A DNA stretch of 39,907 nt from Deltaproteobacteria bacterium (lineage in GTDB: Bacteria; Desulfobacterota; Binatia; Binatales; Binataceae): NCBI GenBank assembly GCA_003135135.1, contig PLDK01000051.1, forward strand, positions 22,002-61,908. The letters run 5' to 3'. Below, one piece after another: positions 35,277 through 39,907 of the stretch; positions within the stretch are counted from its first letter, which is position 1; every line of letters begins with the position of its first letter. A program made the translations under genes and the position numbers. The notes beneath the pieces are model-generated. The model had not been told where the DNA came from and did not search any database. It saw nothing but the letters and a program-made list of their open reading frames with translations.

Positions 35277-35317
35277 CTGGGATGTCGCGCGCCGGTTGTC
35301 AGTCGAGCCGGGCGGCG

Positions 35318-36142
35318 TCAGTTTATCAGCGCGACTTGGCGAATCAGCCGCAGCACCGCTTCGCGCGCCGACTCGGCCGCGGGATGCTCGGGAGCCTGCG
35401 AAAGAAAACTCTGGAAGTCTTCGAGCGCCGGCTTGAAGCATTCCAGCCGCTCGAACAGACCGCCGCGTTCCACCAGCTCTTCGAGCGCGCGCGGTTCCAG
35501 CATGATAATCCTGTCCAGCGCCGCCAGCGCGCGCGTCCAGTCCGACGCCTCCATATAAATGATCTTCAGGTTGCGAAGTATCCGCGCCAGAATATGGCGT
35601 GCGCCGCGCTGCTTCAGCATCGCGGGATTCAATTCCACCGGCTGTCCGTAAATTTGCGTCTGGCGCGCGCGAATCTCGTCGAGCGCGAGAATCTTTCCGC
35701 CGACGAATGGATCGATGATCAGCTCGCCGCGCTCGTCAACCGCCTTGACCAGGAAATGCGTCGGGAACGAGACCCCGTAGAGGTTCATGCCGAGCCGGCG
35801 GCCCACTTCCAGATACACCACCGAAAGCGTGATCGGGATTCCCAGCCGCCGATCGATCACGTCGTTCAGAAATGAATTGCGCGGATCGTTGTAGTTCTCG
35901 GCGTTGCCCTCGAATCCCTTCAGCTCGAACAGAAAATGCGAGAGCAACTGGACGCGTTCCACCGTGTCCTCGCCCGCGCGGACGATTGGTTCGGCTTCAC
36001 GCGCCAGCGTCGCAATCTTGTCCAGGTACTCTTCGATGTCGAGGCCGGGATACTCTTCTTTCGCGATCAGCAGCGCGCCGCGCGCCAGTGGCACCGGCTC
36101 TTTCGCCGCAAGCATCGCAAATTCTCGCCGTGCATCGTTCAT
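35318..36142 (-). CDS. SirB1 family protein (transglutaminase-like core plus TPR)
   Basis: A 274-residue protein. The SirB1 core reads NSFLNDVIDRRLGIPITLSV, followed by VYLEVGRRLGMNLYGVSFPTHFLVK, the family hallmark. The C-terminal third has TPR-like helices (ALAALDRIIMLEPRALEELV). The biochemical role of SirB1 proteins is poorly known; the fold is related to transglutaminases. The ATG at 36142 is preferred over an in-frame TTG at 36181. It lies 78 bp after queG and 41 bp before lutB on the same strand, so the five genes could be one transcript. Confidence 0.85.
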   Translation of the reverse strand: MNDARREFAMLAAKEPVPLARGALLIAKEEYPGLDIEEYLDKIATLAREAEPIVRAGEDTVERVQLLSHFLFELKGFEGNAENYNDPRNSFLNDVIDRRLGIPITLSVVYLEVGRRLGMNLYGVSFPTHFLVKAVDERGELIIDPFVGGKILALDEIRARQTQIYGQPVELNPAMLKQRGARHILARILRNLKIIYMEASDWTRALAALDRIIMLEPRALEELVERGGLFERLECFKPALEDFQSFLSQAPEHPAAESAREAVLRLIRQVALIN

Positions 36143-36220
36143 CGGGCGGCCACCGTTCGTAACAGTCTCGCCTTGCGCCAATGCTTTGACAAGCGCCCGC
36201 CATCAATTTGTTCAATTTGA

Positions 36221-37327
36221 TCAGTTTGTTTCGAGCGCCGCCGCGGCCTCATCGCAAACCGCCGCGTCGCAGTCGCCAAGCGCATGCTCGAGTGCGCGGC
36301 GCGCGGCGCGTCCTCCGATCTGTCCGAGCGCCCATGCGGCGTGCGAGCGGATCAATGGCTCCGGCTCGCCCTCCAGCGCGCGCGCCAGCGGCGCCCCCGC
36401 GTCGGGATTTCGCGTGTTGCCAAGCGCGACCGCCACGTTGCGCAGCAGCCCACGCCGCTTGGCGCGCTTCACCGCGCTCTTCGTAAAGCGCCGCCCGAAC
36501 TCCTCGTCGTTGAGCGCCAACAACTCGGGCAAACGCGGGACGAGATCGTTCGAGCCATCGTCAGCCGCCAAATCGTTCCATGGACAAACGTCGTTGCAAA
36601 TGTCGCAGCCGAAGATCCAGTTGCCGAGCTTCGATCGCAACTCGCGAGCAATCGCGCCGCGATTTTCTATCGTCTGATACGAGATGCACAGCTCCGAGCG
36701 CATCACGTAGCCATCGGCGAGCGCCCCGGTCGGACACAGATCGAGGCATCGCCGGCACGTCCCGCAATGTTCGCGGTAAGGCTCCGTCGTCGCCTCGAAT
36801 TCCGCGTCGGTGAAAATCTCGGCGAGAAAAAAATACGAACCGTGGTCGCGATTCAGGATCATCGTGTTCTTGCCGAACCATCCCAGCCGCGCATCCGCCG
36901 CCCATTCCCGCTCGAAGACCGGACCGGTGTCCACGTACGCGCGCGCGATCGAGCCGGGACGAATTTGCGAAATCACTTTGGCTACCGCGCGCGCTTGCCG
37001 GCCCACAACGTCGTGATAGTCGCGGCCAAGCGCGTACGCCGCGATTCTGCCGCGCAGCTCGCCGCGCCAGTCAACGTTGGGAATCGCGGGCGCCGCATAC
37101 GGATAGCCGAGGCTCACGACGGACTTGTAGCGCGCATCGAGACGGCGAGGATCGAACCTGCGCTCGGGCTCTCGCGCCAGGTAAGCCATCGTCGCGTGAC
37201 CGCCGTCGTCGAGCCATCGGCGATAAAAGTTCTCGCGCTCCTTGAGTTCACGGAGCTGCGCAAATCCAACCAGAACGAATCCCAGTTCGTTGGCGGCGCG
37301 CGTCAGTGTTTCACGTGAAACAACCAT
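36221..37327 (-). CDS. queG: Epoxyqueuosine reductase QueG
   Basis: A 368-residue enzyme for the last step of queuosine tRNA modification, reducing epoxyqueuosine to queuosine with a cobalamin cofactor. The probable catalytic Asp is D133 in AYVDTGPVFER. The two 4Fe-4S clusters are bound by CGTCRRCLDLCPTGA and CDICNDVCPWN. Two HEAT-like repeats at the C-terminus (RGLLRNVAVALGNTRNPDAG, LIRSHAAWALGQIGG) are usual for the family and help hold tRNA. Codons 2-7 (VVSRET) contain a perfect parS sequence. The ATG at 37327 is the only good start. Confidence 0.93.
   Translation of the reverse strand: MVVSRETLTRAANELGFVLVGFAQLRELKERENFYRRWLDDGGHATMAYLAREPERRFDPRRLDARYKSVVSLGYPYAAPAIPNVDWRGELRGRIAAYALGRDYHDVVGRQARAVAKVISQIRPGSIARAYVDTGPVFEREWAADARLGWFGKNTMILNRDHGSYFFLAEIFTDAEFEATTEPYREHCGTCRRCLDLCPTGALADGYVMRSELCISYQTIENRGAIARELRSKLGNWIFGCDICNDVCPWNDLAADDGSNDLVPRLPELLALNDEEFGRRFTKSAVKRAKRRGLLRNVAVALGNTRNPDAGAPLARALEGEPEPLIRSHAAWALGQIGGRAARRALEHALGDCDAAVCDEAAAALETN
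37307..37322. other. parS centromere-like site (ParB binding)
   Basis: TGTTTCACGTGAAACA is a perfect 16-bp palindrome and matches the bacterial parS consensus (TGTTNCACGTGAAACA). It lies inside codons 2-7 of queG. Chromosomal parS sites cluster near the replication origin and bind ParB, which is loaded with CTP and recruits ParA and SMC. No second parS was noticed in the window and parAB is not here. Confidence 0.85.
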
Positions 37328-37385
37328 GGCGATGCTAAAACGCTAGCATTTGGCTGGACTTTTCGCGCTGATAATGGTGGACGCA

Positions 37386-37414
37386 TTTACTCCACTATTG
37401 CCCTGCGCTATGAT
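37386..37414 (+). promoter_or_regulatory. Candidate sigma-70 promoter of the IscA/ErpA-type gene
   Basis: TTTACT (37386-37391) and TATGAT (37409-37414) are separated by exactly 17 bases. The predicted leader then contains the hairpin CCCGC/GCGGG (about 37429-37445) before the ribosome site GGAGG at 37461-37465. Further upstream ATGCTA/TAGCAT (37332-37349) forms another inverted repeat that could be an operator. Confidence 0.55.
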
Positions 37415-37476
37415 TATTTTATTGGTAGCCCGCATCATGAGCGGGTAAGCTCTCCTTGCCGGAGGTTCGTAGCAAA

Positions 37477-37881
37477 ATGGCCGAAGGACTTCATATCGAG
37501 CATCACGGGCACGCTGAACAGGCGCCGGTCGAGCAAATCGACGCCGCGTCGCTGCCCGACGTGAAGCTCACGCCTACCGCAATCGAGATGGTTCGCAAGA
37601 TGTACGCGAAGGAAGGTCTTGGCGCCGGCTATGGAATGCGAATCGGCGTGGTCGGTGGCGGATGCTCCGGGTTTCAGTATTCACTGAAGTTCGACACGTT
37701 GAAAGAAGGCGACCGGGTGACGGATTTCGGCGGTGTGCTGGTGTACGTGGACGAAATTTCGCTGCCGTATATCGCGGGCACGACGCTCGACTACGTCGAA
37801 GGGCTGCATGGCGCGGGATTCCGCTTCGACAATCCGCGCGCGAGCCGCACCTGTGGATGCGGGTCGTCCTTCAGCGCGTAA
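37477..37881 (+). CDS. erpA: Iron-sulfur cluster A-type carrier (IscA/ErpA family)
   Basis: A 134-residue A-type carrier that receives Fe-S clusters and passes them to apoproteins. The three ligand cysteines are C63 in GGGCSGFQY and C126/C128 in TCGCGSSF, all in the canonical places. The N-terminus carries an extra 28-residue His/Glu-rich segment (HIEHHGHAEQAPVEQ) before the usual start near VKLTPTAIEMV. The ATG at 37477 has GGAGG 11 bases upstream. It is divergent from queG, itself an Fe-S enzyme. An intrinsic terminator follows. Assignment to ErpA rather than IscA or SufA is by overall look only. Confidence 0.88.
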   Translation: MAEGLHIEHHGHAEQAPVEQIDAASLPDVKLTPTAIEMVRKMYAKEGLGAGYGMRIGVVGGGCSGFQYSLKFDTLKEGDRVTDFGGVLVYVDEISLPYIAGTTLDYVEGLHGAGFRFDNPRASRTCGCGSSFSA

Positions 37882-37905
37882 GATTAACGACGGTTTGATT
37901 TGCCG

Positions 37906-37933
37906 GGCCGCTCCGATTGGGGCGGCCTTTTTT
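37906..37933 (+). terminator. Intrinsic terminator after the A-type carrier gene
   Basis: GGCCGC (37906-37911) pairs with GCGGCC (37922-37927), followed at once by six T residues (37928-37933). This is a textbook rho-independent terminator 24 bp after the stop. It implies that the next gene has its own promoter or depends on readthrough. Confidence 0.85.
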
Positions 37934-37967
37934 ATTCAAGCCCGCGCTGTGTTAAACCCAACCCGCG

Positions 37968-38525
37968 ATGCTCGCGGGATTGATCTACTGGCTGTCTCCG
38001 GCGCGCCGGCGCTTCATGCGGCGGCTGGCGAAGCCGGGACTCGACGCGATGCGCGCGCGGTTGGCCCAGGCTGGATCGCCGCGCGCGATTCGGTTCATCG
38101 CGACGATTCTCGGCGCCAACGCCGACTTCCTCGCCTACGCGCTTTCGCCGCAGGGGCCGCTTAAGATGTATTGCGATCGCGCAACGCCCGAGCGGGTGTC
38201 GGCGTGTATCAGCACGATGCTGATCTACTCGGTAAATCTGTTTGCGCGCGACGAGATGACGAACAACAAGAGCGAGATGATCGCGCTGCTCGCGCATCTT
38301 GCGGGCGTCAAGCCGACGCAAGTGATGCTCCGGCGCGACGCGCTGCGCAAGGCGCCGCGCTCCGAGGAGTGGATGGTGCTGACGTGGCTCGCGAAGGATC
38401 TTGGCGCCGAAGCGCCGAAGTACGACGCCGAGCTTGAGCGCCTCTTCGGATACAATTATCTGTCGTACATCGCCCAGTACCGGCCGGCGCTGGAGCGCGC
38501 AATGGCCGCGGCGGACACGGCCTGA
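37968..38525 (+). CDS. Hypothetical protein, unrecognised family
   Basis: A 185-residue, mostly helical protein I do not recognise. It has no signal peptide; the N-terminal hydrophobic stretch MLAGLIYWLSPARRR is followed by a basic segment. Visible features are FIATILGANADFLAYALSP and CISTMLIYSVNLFARDEMTNNK, suggesting a helical bundle, and an aromatic C-terminus (FGYNYLSYIAQYRP). The ATG lies inside a 7-bp hairpin, CCCGCGA-TGC-TCGCGGG (37962-37978), with no clear ribosome site. An in-frame ATG at residue 17 is an alternative start. Codon use looks like its neighbours. Confidence 0.65.
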   Translation: MLAGLIYWLSPARRRFMRRLAKPGLDAMRARLAQAGSPRAIRFIATILGANADFLAYALSPQGPLKMYCDRATPERVSACISTMLIYSVNLFARDEMTNNKSEMIALLAHLAGVKPTQVMLRRDALRKAPRSEEWMVLTWLAKDLGAEAPKYDAELERLFGYNYLSYIAQYRPALERAMAAADTA

Positions 38526-38550
38526 GCTTCGTTCGGATGGGGAGAAAGCT

Positions 38551-39327
38551 GTGCAAGATCTCAAGATTCAAGATCTCAAGATGAAAGATCTCGACGGGCG
38601 CGGAATCATTGTCACCGGCGCGACGCGCGGAATCGGCCGGGCGATCGCGCTGGAAGCCGCACGGCGCGGCGCCAACGTGTCGTTCAACTACCTCAAGAGC
38701 GATCAGAATGCGGCCGAGCTCAAGGCCGAAATCGAGAAACTCGGCGTGAAGGCGCTCGCCTGCAAGGTCGATGTCGGCGATCTGAAGAACGTGCGCGAGA
38801 TGGTCAACGCGACCAAAAAGGAATTCGGGCGAATCGACGGGCTGGTCAACAACGCGGGCATGACGCGCGACAAAGTATTCGTGATGATGTCGGAAGAGGA
38901 TTGGAGCGAGGTCATCCGGGTCAATTTGACGGGTGCGTTTAATTTCGCGCGCGCGTCGGCGTTCATGATGATGAAGGCGAAGCGCGGATCGATCCTCAAT
39001 ATCACCTCGGTCAGCGGGCTTATCGGAATCCCGGGCCAGGCGAACTATTCGGCGGCGAAGGCCGGACTGATTGGACTTACAAAATCAATCGCGAAAGAAG
39101 TAGGGCGGCTCGGCGTTCGCGTCAACGCGCTCGCGCTGGGATTTATCGAGACCGACATGACGGCTGCCATGCCCGAGGAGAATCGCGCGCAGGCGCTCGC
39201 GATGATTCCGCTTGGCCGCTTCGGCAAAGTAGAGGACGTGGTGCCGATGGCAGTGTTTCTGCTGTCGGATGCGGCGTCATATATCACCGGCGCGGTGATC
39301 CAGGTGGACGGCGGCCTCGCAATGTAA
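38551..39327 (+). CDS. fabG: 3-oxoacyl-ACP/acetoacetyl-CoA reductase, FabG-type SDR
   Basis: A 258-residue short-chain dehydrogenase. The NADPH-binding motif is VTGATRGIGR (21-30), followed by LVNNAGMTRD. The catalytic residues are S153, Y166 and K170 (ITSVSG ... NYSAAK), and AGVIQVDGGLAM-type C-terminal residues close the fold. It reduces 3-oxoacyl-ACP, or acetoacetyl-CoA if it serves PHA synthesis; the sequence does not decide. The GTG at 38551 is chosen because GGGGAG lies six bases upstream. Most family members would start near the ATG at 38581, so residues 1-10 are an extra repetitive segment (QDLKIQDLKMKDL). Confidence 0.88.
   Translation: MQDLKIQDLKMKDLDGRGIIVTGATRGIGRAIALEAARRGANVSFNYLKSDQNAAELKAEIEKLGVKALACKVDVGDLKNVREMVNATKKEFGRIDGLVNNAGMTRDKVFVMMSEEDWSEVIRVNLTGAFNFARASAFMMMKAKRGSILNITSVSGLIGIPGQANYSAAKAGLIGLTKSIAKEVGRLGVRVNALALGFIETDMTAAMPEENRAQALAMIPLGRFGKVEDVVPMAVFLLSDAASYITGAVIQVDGGLAM
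38554..38583 (+). repeat. 15-bp tandem duplication at the start of the FabG-type gene
   Basis: CAAGATCTCAAGATT (38554-38568) is followed directly by CAAGATCTCAAGATG (38569-38583), then a partial third unit AAAGATCTC. It codes QDLKI-QDLKM-KDL and places the ATG of the likely ancestral start in the second unit. Confidence 0.75.
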
Positions 39328-39349
39328 TCGCGCCGCGTACGAGTGCGCG

Positions 39350-39802
39350 TTACGCGCCCATCTTGATGCCCGGCGGGAGCTTCCATTCGGTGGAATCGAG
39401 TTCGCGATCGCGCTCGGAAAATTCCCAGTAATGGCCCTCGATATCCTTGGCCTCGTAAATGCGCCCGCCCCAGAATTTGTTGTCGGGCTCGGAGATGATA
39501 GTGGCGCCGGCCGCCTTGGCCCGCGCGAAATGGCGATCGATGCCGTCAACGTACACCTTCACCGACTGAGTTATCGTGCCTGCTATCCGCGGGCTCTGGC
39601 GTCCGTGTCCGCCTGAGGTGCCAAGCGAGATAAGGCCGTCGCCCACTTCCATCCAGGCCAGCACGAACCCATCGCCGGTTAGACGCGCGCCGGCGCGCTC
39701 GCGAAAGCCGAATGCGCGAGTAAGGAATTCGACGGCCGCGGGTACATCTTGGTACGCAAGGGCGGGAACGATGGTCGGTGTGCGCCAGAGTTTCGATGCC
39801 AT
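39350..39802 (-). CDS. VOC family (glyoxalase/bleomycin-resistance-like) protein
   Basis: A 150-residue vicinal-oxygen-chelate fold protein with two beta-alpha-beta3 modules. Module 1 begins IVPALAYQDVPAAVEFLTRA, with FGFRERAGARL and MEVGDGLISLG. Module 2 has SVKVYVDGIDRHFARAKAAG and ends ARIYEAKDIEGHYWEFSER-like, with the expected C-terminal Glu of GHYWEF. It probably belongs to the PhnB/YdeA-like group; the substrate is unknown. The ATG at 39802 has GGAG about 11 bases upstream. It is convergent with the FabG-type gene (22-bp gap). Confidence 0.83.
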   Translation of the reverse strand: MASKLWRTPTIVPALAYQDVPAAVEFLTRAFGFRERAGARLTGDGFVLAWMEVGDGLISLGTSGGHGRQSPRIAGTITQSVKVYVDGIDRHFARAKAAGATIISEPDNKFWGGRIYEAKDIEGHYWEFSERDRELDSTEWKLPPGIKMGA

Positions 39803-39887
39803 CAGCGTGCTAGCTCCTCTGGATGAGAGTGCTAACAGTTTAAACCGTGGCGCGCACGAAAGGCTACCGGACCCCGGACCCTGCACC

Positions 39888-39907
39888 GCAGGGCTGAGCC
39901 CTGCACC
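39888..39907. repeat. Palindromic repeat, copy 3 (inverted), at window edge
   Basis: GCAGGGCTGAGCCCTGCACC is the exact reverse complement of the copy at 32410-32429. It lies about 85 bp upstream of the VOC gene and may continue past the window. Confidence 0.65.

Noticed and set aside
33711-35558. 615-codon plus-strand open frame
   Set aside because: Antisense to lutB and lutC, both with intact motifs; composition is typical of a shadow.
37332-37349. ATGCTA/TAGCAT inverted repeat read as a terminator of a minus-strand gene
   Set aside because: There is no T-tract and it lies between divergent genes, so at most it is an operator.
1-39907. CRISPR arrays, tRNA and rRNA genes
   Set aside because: No regularly spaced direct repeats and no cloverleaf or rRNA-like segments were seen. 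The only tandem repeats are coding (S53 tail and FabG-type start).

Overview
The window is about 40 kb of gene-dense, GC-rich chromosome from a Gram-negative bacterium. It carries a tripartite RND efflux system, lipoproteins with lipoboxes, a PHA synthase, two acyl-CoA-dehydrogenase-type phosphotransferases and two F420-type split-barrel proteins. This mix fits a soil lineage of the deltaproteobacteria-like or Binatota type, but no marker gene fixes the taxonomy, so that is inference. No rRNA, tRNA, CRISPR array or phage structural cluster was seen.

Layout, left half. 1-2383 (minus): a secreted S53 (sedolisin) protease whose Thr/Pro repeat tail runs off the left edge. 2584-5448 (plus): a SAM methyltransferase, two lipoproteins and a phosphotransferase, the last three overlapping by a few bases. 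5508-12969 (minus): an mdtABC-type operon with 4-bp overlaps and no outer-membrane factor, facing a divergent TetR gene with a candidate operator between them. 13871-17361 (plus): an M20 peptidase, a FAD oxidoreductase and a membrane-anchored F420-type protein. 17391-21937 (minus): a five-gene cassette of two alpha/beta hydrolases with altered nucleophiles, an AMP-forming ligase, an acyl carrier protein and a hotdog protein. The first four resemble the small-molecule genes found beside exosortase-A loci, but no exosortase is present here. This is the best candidate for an undescribed system.

Layout, right half. 22047-23563 (plus): a 60-residue protein and a CoA-transferase. 23953-26682 (plus): a P-type proton ATPase with a fused N-terminal DUF2934-like segment, followed by a small MITE-like element (26744-26932) carrying a terminator. 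26960-30402: an SRPBCC protein, an F420-type protein, a zinc-ribbon/TPR membrane protein and a second phosphotransferase. 30519-32228 (plus): PHA synthase. 32430-37327 (minus): queG, a sirB1-like gene and lutB-lutC-lutA, probably co-transcribed. 37477-39327 (plus): an IscA/ErpA-type protein, an unknown protein and a FabG-type reductase, followed by a convergent VOC protein.

Non-coding signals. A perfect 16-bp parS sequence is written into codons 2-7 of queG, which suggests an origin-proximal position. A palindromic repeat family with a compensatory base change lies at 32316-32440 and recurs at the right edge. Several inverted repeats lie in promoter-side gaps.
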